DNA from: Auanema rhodensis
Lineage: Eukaryota; Nematoda; Chromadorea; Rhabditida; Rhabditidae
Direction of reading: 5' to 3'
DNA length: 64,000 nt
Assembly (NCBI GenBank): GCA_964057225.1
Contig: OZ059894.1
Span: forward strand, 20,924,476-20,988,475
In this document: positions 11,233 through 23,852 of the stretch, piece by piece
Numbering within the stretch: the stretch's first letter is position 1
Layout: every line of letters begins with the position of its first letter
Position numbers and translations under genes: made by a program
Notes under the pieces: generated by a model
Told to the model about the DNA's origin: nothing
Databases searched by the model: none
The model's input: only the letters and a program-made list of their open reading frames with translations

Positions 11233-13330
11233 ACGCAACTTAAAAATCCGCATCGAATGCACTATACTACATTGAGAAACGCTTAATACAAAAATTAGTT
11301 ATGATCGTTTGAAAAATGATGCATTAGTGTATGTTGAGTTTCCATGTACACTCAACATTGCTTCCAAAAACATTTTGACAAAAATTTTTTCGAAAAATTT
11401 CAAAATAATTTAGCAATAGATGTTTTTAGATTCCTTTTTTCAAGGCAAAGACGATGGACAAAGTTATTCAACGAAAAAATTAATTCTTCAGGGTGAAAAT
11501 CGAGGATATAAGTGTGAACTTATATCAGTTGATATCTCGGTGCATTTTTAAGCTAGCGCAAATCTGATAACACAGATCGACGCAACTTAAAAATCCGCAT
11601 CGAATGCACTATACTACATTGAGAAACGCTTAATACAAAAATTAGTTATGATCGTTTGAAAAATGATGCATTAGTGTATGTTGAGTTTCCATGTACACTC
11701 AACATTGCTTCCAAAAACATTTTGACAAAAATTTTTTCGAAAAATTTCAAAATAATTTAGCAAAAAGTAGATGTTTTTAGATTCCTTTTTTCAAGGCAAA
11801 GACGATGGACAATGTTATTCAACGAAAAAATTAATTCTTCAGGGTGAAAATCGAGGATATAAGTGTGAACTTATATCAGTTGATATCTCGGTGCATTTTT
11901 AAGCTAGCGCAAATCTGATAACACAGATCGACGCAACTTAAAAATCCGCATCGAATGCACTATACTACATTGAGAAACGCTTAATACAAAAATTAGTTAT
12001 GATCGTTTGAAAAATGATGCATTAGTGTATGTTGAGTTTCCATGTACACTCAACATTGCTTCCAAAAACATTTTGACAAAAATTTTTTCGAAAAATTTCA
12101 AAATAATTTAGCAATAGATGTTTTTAGATTCCTTTTTTCAAGGCAAAGACGATGGACAAAGTTATTCAACGAAAAAATTAATTCTTCAGGGTGAAAATCG
12201 AGGATATAAGTGTGAACTTATATCAGTTGATATCTCGGTGCATTTTTAAGCTAGCGCAAATCTGATAACACAGATCGACGCAACTTAAAAATCCGCATCG
12301 AATGCACTATACTACATTGAGAAACGCTTAATACAAAAATTAGTTATGATCGTTTGAAAAATAATGCATTAGTGTATGTTGAGTTTCCATGTACACTCAA
12401 CATTGCTTCCAAAAACATTTTGACAAAAATTTTTTCGAAAAATTTCAAAATAATTTAGCAAAAAGTAGATGTTTTTAGATTCCTTTTTTCAAGGCAAAGA
12501 CGATGGACAATGTTATTCAACGAAAAAATTAATTCTTCAGGGTGAAAATCGAGGATATAAGTGTGAACTTATATCAGTTGATATCTCGGTGCATTTTTAA
12601 GCTAGCGCAAATCTGATAACACAGATCGACGCAACTTAAAAATCCGCATCGAATGCACTATACTACATTGAGAAACGCTTAATACAAAAATTAGTTATGA
12701 TCGTTTGAAAAATGATGTTTTAGTGTATGTTGAGTTTCCATGTACACTCAACATTGCTTCCAAAAACATTTTGACAAAAATTTTTTCGAAAAATTTCGAA
12801 ATAATTTAGCAAAAAGTAGATGTTTTTAGATTCCATTTTTCAAGGCAAAGACGATAGACAATGTTATTCAACGAAAAAATTAATTCTTCAGGGTGAAAAT
12901 CGAGGATATAAGTGTGAACTTATATCAGTTGATATCTCGGTGCATTTTTAAGCTAGCGCAAATCTGATAACACAGAACGACGCAGCTTAAAAATCCGCAT
13001 CGAATGCACTATACTACATTGAGAAACGCTTAATACAAAAATTAGTTATGATCGTTTGAAAAATGATGCATTAGTGTATGTTGAGTTTCCATGTACACTC
13101 AACATTGCTTCCAAAAACATTTTGACAAAAATTTTTTCGAGAAATTTCAAAATAATTTAGCAAAAAGTAGATGTTTTTAGATTCCTTTTTTCAAGGCAAA
13201 GACGATGGACAATGTTATTCAACGAAAAAATTAATTCTTCAGGGTGAAAATCGAGGATATAAGTGTGAACTTATATCAGTTGATATCTCGGTGCATTTTT
13301 AAGCTAGCGCAAATCTGATAACACAGATCG
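11233..13330. repeat. 2098-bp six-monomer block with 4-bp deletions, copy 1
   Basis: Monomer lengths are 347, 351, 347, 351, 351 and 351. The two 347-bp monomers (11233 and 11931) lack four bases in the run TAGCAAAAAGTAGATG, giving TAGCAATAGATG near 11411 and 12110, and both also carry ACAAAGTTATTC. The monomer at 12278 has AATAATGCAT, that at 12629 has GATGTTTTAG plus GATAGACAA, and that at 12980 is a CGAGAAATTTC type. The block itself starts with a dimer (347 plus 351 bp) used twice. The same six monomers recur at 13682-15779. Confidence 0.9.
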
Positions 13331-13681
13331 ACGCAGCTTCAAAATCCGCATCGAATGCACTATACTACATTGAGAAACGCTTAATACAAAAATTAGTTAT
13401 GATCGTTTGAAAAATGATGCATTAGTGTATGTTGAGTTTCCATGTACACTCAACATTGCTTCCAAAAACATTTTGACAAAAATTTTTTCGAAAAATTTCA
13501 AAATAATTTAGCAAAAAGTAGATGTTTTTAGATTCTTTTTTTCAAGGCAAAGACGATGGACAATGTTATTCAACGAAAAAATTAATTCTTCAGGGTGAAA
13601 ATCGAGGATATAAGTGTGAACTTATATCAGTTGATATCTCGGTGCATTTTTAAGCTAGCGCAAATCTGATAACACAGATCG
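13331..13681. repeat. Single spacer monomer between six-monomer blocks
   Basis: One 351-bp monomer with GCTTCAAAAT at its start and a private TTCTTTTTTTC tract near 13533-13543. It separates two near-identical six-monomer blocks, so the duplicated unit was probably seven monomers long with the seventh since changed or replaced: the corresponding monomer after the second block (15780) is of another type. Confidence 0.8.
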
Positions 13682-15779
13682 ACGCAACTTAAAAATCCGC
13701 ATCGAATGCACTATACTACATTGAGAAACGCTTAATACAAAAATTAGTTATGATCGTTTGAAAAATGATGCATTAGTGTATGTTGAGTTTCCATGTACAC
13801 TCAACATTGCTTCCAAAAACATTTTGACAAAAATTTTTTCGAAAAATTTCAAAATAATTTAGCAATAGATGTTTTTAGATTCCTTTTTTCAAGGCAAAGA
13901 CGATGGACAAAGTTATTCAACGAAAAAATTAATTCTTCAGGGTGAAAATCGAGGATATAAGTGTGAACTTATATCAGTTGATATCTCGGTGCATTTTTAA
14001 GCTAGCGCAAATCTGATAACACAGATCGACGCAACTTAAAAATCCGCATCGAATGCACTATACTACATTGAGAAACGCTTAATACAAAAATTAGTTATGA
14101 TCGTTTGAAAAATGATGCATTAGTGTATGTTGAGTTTCCATGTACACTCAACATTGCTTCCAAAAACATTTTGACAAAAATTTTTTCGAAAAATTTCAAA
14201 ATAATTTAGCAAAAAGTAGATGTTTTTAGATTCCTTTTTTCAAGGCAAAGACGATGGACAATGTTATTCAACGAAAAAATTAATTCTTCAGGGTGAAAAT
14301 CGAGGATATAAGTGTGAACTTATATCAGTTGATATCTCGGTGCATTTTTAAGCTAGCGCAAATCTGATAACACAGATCGACGCAACTTAAAAATCCGCAT
14401 CGAATGCACTATACTACATTGAGAAACGCTTAATACAAAAATTAGTTATGATCGTTTGAAAAATGATGCATTAGTGTATGTTGAGTTTCCATGTACACTC
14501 AACATTGCTTCCAAAAACATTTTGACAAAAATTTTTTCGAAAAATTTCAAAATAATTTAGCAATAGATGTTTTTAGATTCCTTTTTTCAAGGCAAAGACG
14601 ATGGACAAAGTTATTCAACGAAAAAATTAATTCTTCAGGGTGAAAATCGAGGATATAAGTGTGAACTTATATCAGTTGATATCTCGGTGCATTTTTAAGC
14701 TAGCGCAAATCTGATAACACAGATCGACGCAACTTAAAAATCCGCATCGAATGCACTATACTACATTGAGAAACGCTTAATACAAAAATTAGTTATGATC
14801 GTTTGAAAAATAATGCATTAGTGTATGTTGAGTTTCCATGTACACTCAACATTGCTTCCAAAAACATTTTGACAAAAATTTTTTCGAAAAATTTCAAAAT
14901 AATTTAGCAAAAAGTAGATGTTTTTAGATTCCTTTTTTCAAGGCAAAGACGATGGACAATGTTATTCAACGAAAAAATTAATTCTTCAGGGTGAAAATCG
15001 AGGATATAAGTGTGAACTTATATCAGTTGATATCTCGGTGCATTTTTAAGCTAGCGCAAATCTGATAACACAGATCGACGCAACTTAAAAATCCGCATCG
15101 AATGCACTATACTACATTGAGAAACGCTTAATACAAAAATTAGTTATGATCGTTTGAAAAATGATGTTTTAGTGTATGTTGAGTTTCCATGTACACTCAA
15201 CATTGCTTCCAAAAACATTTTGACAAAAATTTTTTCGAAAAATTTCGAAATAATTTAGCAAAAAGTAGATGTTTTTAGATTCCATTTTTCAAGGCAAAGA
15301 CGATAGACAATGTTATTCAACGAAAAAATTAATTCTTCAGGGTGAAAATCGAGGATATAAGTGTGAACTTATATCAGTTGATATCTCGGTGCATTTTTAA
15401 GCTAGCGCAAATCTGATAACACAGAACGACGCAGCTTAAAAATCCGCATCGAATGCACTATACTACATTGAGAAACGCTTAATACAAAAATTAGTTATGA
15501 TCGTTTGAAAAATGATGCATTAGTGTATGTTGAGTTTCCATGTACACTCAACATTGCTTCCAAAAACATTTTGACAAAAATTTTTTCGAGAAATTTCAAA
15601 ATAATTTAGCAAAAAGTAGATGTTTTTAGATTCCTTTTTTCAAGGCAAAGACGATGGACAATGTTATTCAACGAAAAAATTAATTCTTCAGGGTGAAAAT
15701 CGAGGATATAAGTGTGAACTTATATCAGTTGATATCTCGGTGCATTTTTAAGCTAGCGCAAATCTGATAACACAGATCG
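13682..15779. repeat. 2098-bp six-monomer block with 4-bp deletions, copy 2
   Basis: Monomers at 13682 and 14380 are 347 bp with the same TAGCAATAGATG deletion and ACAAAGTT allele. The monomer at 14727 has AATAATGCAT, 15078 has GATGTTTTAG and GATAGACAA, and 15429 has CGAGAAATTTC. All match 11233-13330 at an offset of 2449 bp. Because the 4-bp deletion is found in only these four of 182 monomers, shared descent by local amplification is far more likely than recurrent deletion. Confidence 0.9.
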
Positions 15780-17183
15780 ACGCAACTTAAAAATCCGCAT
15801 CGAATGCACTATACTACATTGAGAAACGCTTAATACAAAAAATAGTTATGATCGTTTGAAAAATGATGCATTAGTGTATGTTGAGTTTCCATGTACACTC
15901 AACATTGCTTCCAAAAACATTTTGACAAAAATTTTTTCGAAAAATTTCGAAATAATTTAGCAAAAAGTAGATGTTTTTAGATTCCATTTTTCAAGGCAAA
16001 GACGATGGACAATGTTATTCAACGAAAAAATTAATTCTTCAGGGTGAAAATCGAGGATATAAGTGTAAACTTATATCAGTTGATATCTCGGTGCATTTTT
16101 AAGCTAGCGCAAATCTGATAACACAGAACGACGCAGCTTAAAAATTCGCATCGAATGCACTATACTACATTGAGAAACGCTTAATACAAAAATTAGTTAT
16201 GATCGTTTGAAAAATGATGCATTAGTGTATGTTGAGTTTCCATGTACACTCAACATTGCTTCCAAAAACATTTTGACAAAAATTTTTTCGAAAAATTTCG
16301 AAATTATTTAGCAAAAAGTAGATGTTTTTAGATTCCTTTTTTCAAGGCAAAGACGATGGACAATGTTATTCAACGAAAAAATTTATTCTTCAGGGTGAAA
16401 ATCGAGGATATAAGTGTGAACTTATATCAGTTGATATCTCGGTGCATTTTTAAGCTAGCGCAAATCTGATAACACAGATCGACGCAACTTAAAAATCCGC
16501 ATCGAATGCACTATACTACATTGAGAAACGCTTAATACAAAAATTAGTTATGATCGTTTGAAAAATGATGCATTAGTGTATGTTGAGTTTCCATGTACAC
16601 TCAACATTGCTTCCAAAAACATTTTGACAAAAATTTTTTCGAAAAATTTCGAAATAATTTAGCAAAAAGTAGATGTTTTTAGATTCCATTTTTCAAGGCA
16701 AAGACGATGGACAATGTTATTCAACGAAAAAATTAATTCTTCAGGGTGAAAATCGAGGATATAAGTGTAAACTTATATCAGTTGATATCTCGGTGCATTT
16801 TTAAGCTAGCGCAAATCTGATAACACAGAACGACGCAGCTTAAAAATTCGCATCGAATGCACTATACTACATTGAGAAACGCTTAATACAAAAATTAGTT
16901 ATGATCGTTTGAAAAATGATGCATTAGTGTATGTTGAGTTTCCATGTACACTCAACATTGCTTCCAAAAACATTTTGACAAAAATTTTTTCGAAAAATTT
17001 CGAAATTATTTAGCAAAAATTAGATGTTTTTAGATTCCTTTTTTCAAGGCAAAGACGATGGACAATGTTATTCAACGAAAAAATTTATTCTTCAGGGTGA
17101 AAATCGAGGATATAAGTGTGAACTTATATCAGTTGATATCTCGGTGCATTTTTAAGCTAGCGCAAATCTGAAAACACAGATCG
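15780..17183. repeat. 702-bp dimer, two diverging copies
   Basis: The first monomer of each pair (15780 and 16482) has GCAACTT, TTTCGAAAT, TTCCATTTTT, GTGTAAAC and an AGAACG end. The second (16131 and 16833) has ATTCG with the linked GAAATTATTT and TTTATTCTTC pair also seen at 7021, 7372, 9829 and 10180. The copies differ at AAAAATAGTT against AAATTAGTT, at AAAAGTAG against AAAATTAG, and at CTGATAAC against CTGAAAAC. Confidence 0.8.
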
Positions 17184-18587
17184 ACGCAGCTTAAAAATCC
17201 GCATCGAATGCACTATACTACATTGAGAAACGCTTAATACAAAAATTAGTTATGATCGTTTGAAAAATGATGCATTAGTGTATGTTGAGTTTCCATGTAC
17301 ACTCAACATTGCTTCCAAAAACATTTTGACAAAAATTTTTTCGAAAAATTTCGAAATAATTTAGCAAAAAGTAGATGTTTTTAGATTCCATTTTTCAAGG
17401 CAAAGACGATAGACAATGTTATTCAACGAAAAAATTAATTCTTCAGGGTGAAAATCGAGGATATAAGTGTGAACTTATATCAGTTGATATCTCGGTGCAT
17501 TTTTAAGCTAGCGCAAATCTGATAACACAGATCGACGTAGCTTAAAAATCCGCATCGAATGCACTATACTACATTGAGAAACGCTTAATACGAAAATTAG
17601 TTATGATCGTTTGAAAAATGATGCATTAGTGTATGTTGAGTTTCCATGTACACTCAACATTGCTTCCAAAAACATTTTGACAAAAATTTTTTCGAAAAAT
17701 TTCAAAATAATTTAGCAAAAAGTAGATGTTTTTAGATTCCTTTTTTCAAGGCAAAAACGATGGACAAAGTTATTCAACGAAAAAATTAATTCTTCAGGGT
17801 TAAAATCGAGGATATAAGTGTAAACTTATATCAGTTGATATCTCGGTGCATTTTTAAGCTAGCGCAAATCTGATAACACAGAACGACGCAGCTTAAAAAT
17901 TCGCATCGAATGCACTATACTACATTGAGAAACGCTTAATACAAAAATTAGTTATGATCGTTTGAAAAATGATGCATTAGTGTATGTTGAGTTTCCATGT
18001 ACACTCAACATTGCTTCCAAAAACATTTTGACAAAAATTTTTTCGAAAAATTTCGAAATTATTTAGCAAAAATTAGATGTTTTTAGATTCCTTTTTTCAA
18101 GGCAAAGACGATGGACAATGTTATTCAACGAAAAAATTTATTCTTCAGGGTGAAAATCGAGGATATAAGTGTGAACTTATATCAGTTGATATCTCGGTGC
18201 ATTTTTAAGCTAGCGCAAATCTGAAAACACAGATCGACGCAGCTTAAAAATCCGCATCGAATGCACTATACTACATTGAGAAACGCTTAATACAAAAATT
18301 AGTTATGATCGTTTGAAAAATGATGCATTAGTGTATGTTGAGTTTCCATGTACACTCAACATTGCTTCCAAAAACATTTTGACAAAAATTTTTTCGAAAA
18401 ATTTCGAAATAATTTAGCAAAAAGTAGATGTTTTTAGATTCCATTTTTCAAGGCAAAGACGATAGACAATGTTATTCAACGAAAAAATTAATTCTTCAGG
18501 GTGAAAATCGAGGATATAAGTGTGAACTTATATCAGTTGATATCTCGGTGCATTTTTAAGCTAGCGCAAATCTGATAACACAGAACG
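17184..18587. repeat. Four-monomer stretch with displaced pair duplication
   Basis: The monomer pair at 16833 and 17184 (AAAATTAG plus CTGAAAAC, then GATAGACAA) recurs at 17886 and 18237, an offset of 1053 bp. The monomer between them (17535) is unusual: it starts ACGTAGCTT and carries TACGAAAATTAG, GCAAAAACG, ACAAAGTT and GGGTTAAAATC. The ACAAAGTT, GGGTTAAAATC and GTGTAAAC combination recurs at 19290 and 32628. Confidence 0.8.
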
Positions 18588-21500
18588 ACGCAGCTTAAAA
18601 ATCCGCATCGAATGCACTATACTACATTGAGAAACGCTTAATACAAAAATTAGTTATGATCGTTTGAAAAATGATGCATTAGTGTATGTTGAGTTTCCAT
18701 GTACACTCAACATTGCTTCCAAAAACATTTTGACAAAAATTTTTTCGAGAAATTTCAAAATAATTTAGCAAAAAGTAGATGTTTTTAGATTCCTTTTTTC
18801 AAGGCAAAGACGATGGACAATGTTATTCAACGAAAAAATTAATTCTTCAGGGTGAAAATCGAGGGTATAAGTGTGAACTTATATCAGTTGATATCTCGGT
18901 GCATTTTTAAGCTAGCGCAAATCTGATAACACAGATCGACGCAACTTAAAAATCCGCATCGAATGCACTATACTACATTGAGAAACGCTTAATACAAAAA
19001 TTAGTTATGATCGTTTGAAAAATGATGCATTAGTGTATGTTGAGTTTCCATGTACACTCAACATTGCTTCCAAAAACATTTTGACAAAAATTTTTTCGAA
19101 AAATTTCGAAATAATTTAGCAAAAAGTAGATGTTTTTAGATTCCATTTTTCAAGGCAAAGACGATGGACAATGTTATTCAACGAAAAAATTGATTCTTCA
19201 GGGTGAAAATCGAGGATATAAGTGTGAACTTATATCAGTTGATATCTCGGTGCATTTTTAAGCTAGCGCAAATCTGATAACACAGATCGACGCAGCTTAA
19301 AAATCCGCATCGAATGCACTATACTACATTGAGAAACGCTTAATACAAAAATTAGTTATGATCGTTTGAAAAATGATGCATTAGTGTATGTTGAGTTTCC
19401 ATGTACACTCAACATTGCTTCCAAAAACATTTTGACAAAAATTTTTTCGAAAAATTTCAAAATAATTTAGCAAAAAGTAGATGTTTTTAGATTCCTTTTT
19501 TCAAGGCAAAGACGATGGACAAAGTTATTCAACGAAAAAATTAATTCTTCAGGGTTAAAATCGAGGATATAAGTGTAAACTTATATCAGTTGATATCTCG
19601 GTGCATTTTTAAGCTAGCGCAAATCTGATAACACAGAACGACGCAGCTTAAAAATTCGCATCGAATGCACTATACTACATTGAGAAACGCTTAATACAAA
19701 AATTAGTTATGATCGTTTGAAAAATGATGCATTAGTGTATGTTGAGTTTCCATGTACACTCAACATTGCTTCCAAAAACATTTTGACAAAAATTTTTTCG
19801 AAAAATTTCAAAATAATTTAGCAAAAAGTAGATGTTTTTAGATTCCATTTTTCAAGGCAAAGACGATGGACAATGTTATTCAACGAAAAAATTGATTCTT
19901 CAGGGTGAAAATCGAGGATATAAGTGTGAACTTATATCAGTTGATATCTCGGTGCATTTTTAAGCTAGCGCAAATCTGATAACACAGATCGACGCAGCTT
20001 AAAAATCCGCATCGAATGCACTATACTACATTGAGAAACGCTTAATACAAAAACTAGTTATGATCGTTTGAAAAATGATGCATTAGTGTATGTTGAGTTT
20101 CCATGTACACTCAACATTGCTTCCAAAAACATTTTGACAAAAATTTTTTCGAAAAATTTCAAAATAATTTAGCAAAAAGTAGATGTTTTTAGATTCCTTT
20201 TTTCAAGGCAAAGACGATGGACAATGTTATTCAACGAAAAAATTAATTCTTCAGGGTGAAAATCGAGGATATAAGTGTGAACTTATATCAGTTGATATCT
20301 CGGTGCATTTTTAAGCTAGCGCAAATCTGATAACACAGATCGACGCAACTTAAAAATCCGCATCGAATGCACTATACTACATTGAGAAACGCTTAATACA
20401 AAAATTAGTTATGATCGTTTGAAAAATGATGCATTAGTGTATGTTGAGTTTCCATGTACACTCAACATTGCTTCCAAAAACATTTTGACAAAAATTTTTT
20501 CGAAAAATTTCAAAATAATTTAGCAAAAAGTAGATGTTTTTAGATTCCTTTTTTCAAGGCAAAGACGATGGACAATGTTATTCAACGAAAAAATTGATTC
20601 TTCAGGGTGAAAATCGAGGATATAAGTGTGAACTTATATCAGTTGATATCTCGGTGCATTTTTAAGCTAGCGCAAATCTGATAACACAGATCGACGCAGC
20701 TTAAAAATCCGCATCGAATGCACTATACTACATTGAGAAACGCTTAATACAAAAATTAGTTATGATCGTTTGAAAAATGATGCATTAGTGTATGTTGAGT
20801 TTCCATGTACACTCAACATTGCTTCCAAAAACATTTTGACAAAAATTTTTTCGAAAAATTTCAAAATAATTTAGCAAAAAGTAGATGTTTTTAGATTCCT
20901 TTTTTCAAGGCAAAGACGATGGACAATGTTATTCAACGAAAAAATTGATTCTTCAGGGTGAAAATCGAGGATATAAGTGTGAACTTATATCAGTTGATAT
21001 CTCGGTGCATTTTTAAGCTAGCGCAAATCTGATAACACAGATCGACGCAGCTTAAAAATCCGCATCGAATGCACTATACTACATTGAGAAACGCTTAATA
21101 CAAAAATTAGTTATGATCGTTTGAAAAATGATGCATTAGTGTATGTTGAGTTTCCATGTACACTCAACATTGCTTCCAAAAACATTTTGACAAAAATTTT
21201 TTCGAAAAATTTCAAAATAATTTAGCAAAAAGTAGATGTTTTTAAATTCCTTTTTTCAAGGCAAAGACGATGGACAAAGTTATTCAACGAAAAAATTGAT
21301 TCTTCAGGGTGAAAATCGAGGATATAAGTGTGAACTTATATCAGTTGATATCTCGGTGCATTTTTAAGCTAGCGCAAATCTGATAACACAGAACGACGCA
21401 GCTTAAAAATTCGCATCGAATGCACTATACTACATTGAGAAACGCTTAATACAAAAATTAGTTATGATCGTTTGAAAAATGATGCATTAGTGTATGTTGA

Positions 21501-22448
21501 GTTTCCATGTACACTCAACATTGCTTCCAAAAACATTTTGACAAAAATTTTTTCGAAAAATTTCAAAATAATTTAGCAAAAAGTAGATGTTTTTAAATTC
21601 CTTTTTTCAAGGCAAAGACGATGGACAAAGTTATTCAACGAAAAAATTGATTCTTCAGGGTGAAAATCGAGGATATAAGTGTGAACTTATATCAGTTGAT
21701 ATCTCGGTGCATTTTTAAGCTAGCGCAAATCTGATAACACAGAACGACGCAGCTTAAAAATTCGCATCGAATGCACTATACTACATTGAGAAACGCTTAA
21801 TACAAAAATTAGTTATGATCGTTTGAAAAATGATGCATTAGTGTATGTTGAGTTTCCATGTACACTCAACATTGCTTCCAAAAACATTTTGACAAAAATT
21901 TTTTCGAAAAATTTCGAAATAATTTAGCAAAAAGTAGATGTTTTTAGATTCCATTTTTCAAGGCAAAGACGATAGACAATGTTATTCAACGAAAAAATTA
22001 ATTCTTCAGGGTGAAAATCGAGGATATAAGTGTGAACTTATATCAGTTGATATCTCGGTGCATTTTTAAGCTAGCGCAAATCTGATAACACAGATCGACG
22101 CAGCTTAAAAATCCGCATCGAATGCACTATACTACATTGAGAAACGCTTAATACAAAAATTAGTTATGATCGTTTGAAAAATGATGCATTAGTGTATGTT
22201 GAGTTTCCATGTACACTCAACATTGCTTCCAAAAACATTTTGACAAAAATTTTTTCGAAAAATTTCAAGATAATTTAGCAAAAAGTAGATGTTTTTAGAT
22301 TCCTTTTTTCAAGGCAAAGACGATGGACAATGTTATTCAACGAAAAAATTGATTCTTCAGGGTGAAAATCGAGGATATAAGTGTGAACTTATATCAGTTG
22401 ATATCTCGGTGCATTTTTAAGCTAGCGCAAATCTGATAACACAGATCG
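18588..22448. repeat. Mixed block rich in ATTGATTC monomers
   Basis: Eleven monomers, seven of which (18939, 19641, 20343, 20694, 21045, 21396, 22098) carry ATTGATTC instead of ATTAATTC at about position 253. The monomers at 21045 and 21396 are near duplicates, sharing TTTTTAAATTCC and ACAAAGTT. The monomer at 18588 has a private GAGGGTATAAG, and that at 19992 has AAACTAGTT. The same ATTGATTC allele reappears only near 57199 and 61060, about 36 kb away. Confidence 0.75.
21002..21068. repeat. 67-bp imperfect inverted repeat across the monomer border (best copy)
   Basis: The left arm consists of TCGGTGC, ATTTTTAAGCT, a bulged A, GCG, three unpaired bases and ATCTG. The loop is ATAACA. The right arm is CAGAT, three unpaired bases, CGC, AGCTTAAAAAT, two extra bases and GCATCGA. 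That makes about 26 pairs in a 67-bp span, including an 11-bp uninterrupted block and one G-T pair. The element recurs at every border (309-375 in copy 1), but common variants each break one or two pairs: CAAGCT for TAAGCT, GCAACTT for GCAGCTT, GCTTC for GCTTA, AGAACG for AGATCG, and GCTAGCTC for GCTAGCGC. It could extrude as a cruciform in DNA or fold in RNA of either strand. The conventional monomer phase used here cuts through it, so a biologically meaningful phase may centre on it. Confidence 0.85.
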
Positions 22449-23852
22449 ACGCAGCTTCAAAATCCGCATCGAATGCACTATACTACATTGAGAAACGCTT
22501 AATACAAAAATTAGTTATGATCGTTTGAAAAATGATGCATTAGTGTATGTTGAGTTTCCATGTACACTCAACATTGCTTCCAAAAACATTTTGACAAAAA
22601 TTTTTTCGAAAAATTTCGAAATAGTTTAGCAAAAAGTAGATGTTTTTAGATTCCATTTTTCAAGGCAAAGACGATAGACAATGTTATTCAACGAAAAAAT
22701 TAATTCTTCAGGGTGAAAATCGAGGATATAAGTGTGAACTTATATCAGTTGATATCTCGGTGCATTTTTAAGCTAGCGCAAATCTGATAACACAGATCGA
22801 CGCAGCTTCAAAATCCGCATCGAATGCACTATACTACATTGAGAAACGCTTAATACAAAAATTAGTTATGATCGTTTGAAAAATGATGCATTAGTGTATG
22901 TTGAGTTTCCATGTACACTCAACATTGCTTCCAAAAACATTTTGACGAAAATTTTTTCGAAAAATTTCGAAAAAATTTAGCAAAAAGTAGATGTTTTTAG
23001 ATTCCATTTTTCAAGGCAAAGACGATAGACAATGTTATTCAACGAAAAAATTAATTCTTCAGGGTGAAAATCGAGGATATAAGTGTGAACTTATATCAGT
23101 TGATATCTCGGTGCATTTTTAAGCTAGCGCAAATCTGATAACACAGATCGACGCAGCTTCAAAATCCGCATCGAATGCACTATACTACATTGAGAAACGC
23201 TTAATACAAAAATTAGTTATGATCGTTTGAAAAATGATGCATTAGTGTATGTTGAGTTTCCATGTACACTCAACATTGCTTCCAAAAACATTTTGACAAA
23301 AATTTTTTCGAAAAATTTCAAAATAATTTAGCAAAAAGTAGATGTTTTTAGATTCCATTTTTCAAGGCAAAGACGATAGACAATGTTATTCAACGAAAAA
23401 ATTAATTCTTCAGGGTGAAAATCGAGGATATAAGTGTGAACTTATATCAGTTGATATCTCGGTGCATTTTTAAGCTAGCGCAAATCTGATAACACAGATC
23501 GACGCAGCTTCAAAATCCGCATCGAATGCACTATACTACATTGAGAAACGCTTAATACAAAAATTAGTTATGATCGTTTGAAAAATGATGCATTAGTGTA
23601 TGTTGAGTTTCCATGTACACTCAACATTGCTTCCAAAAACATTTTGACGAAAATTTTTTCGAGAAATTTCAAAATAATTTAGCAAAAAGTAGATGTTTTT
23701 AGATTCCTTATTTCAAGGCAAAGACGATGGACAATGTTATTCAACGAAAAAATTAATTCTTCAGGGTGAAAATCGAGGATATAAGTGTGAACTTATATCA
23801 GTTGATATCTCGGTGCATTTTTAAGCTAGCGCAAATCTGATAACACAGAACG
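22449..23852. repeat. Run of four GCTTCAAAAT monomers
   Basis: The monomers at 22449, 22800, 23151 and 23502 all begin ACGCAGCTTCAAAATCC, a state otherwise seen only at 2107, 13331, 41403 and 41754. The first three carry GATAGACAA. The second and fourth share TTGACGAAAA. The fourth has a TTCCTTATTT tract shared only with the monomer at 41403. Expansion of a single monomer type accounts for the run. Confidence 0.8.
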
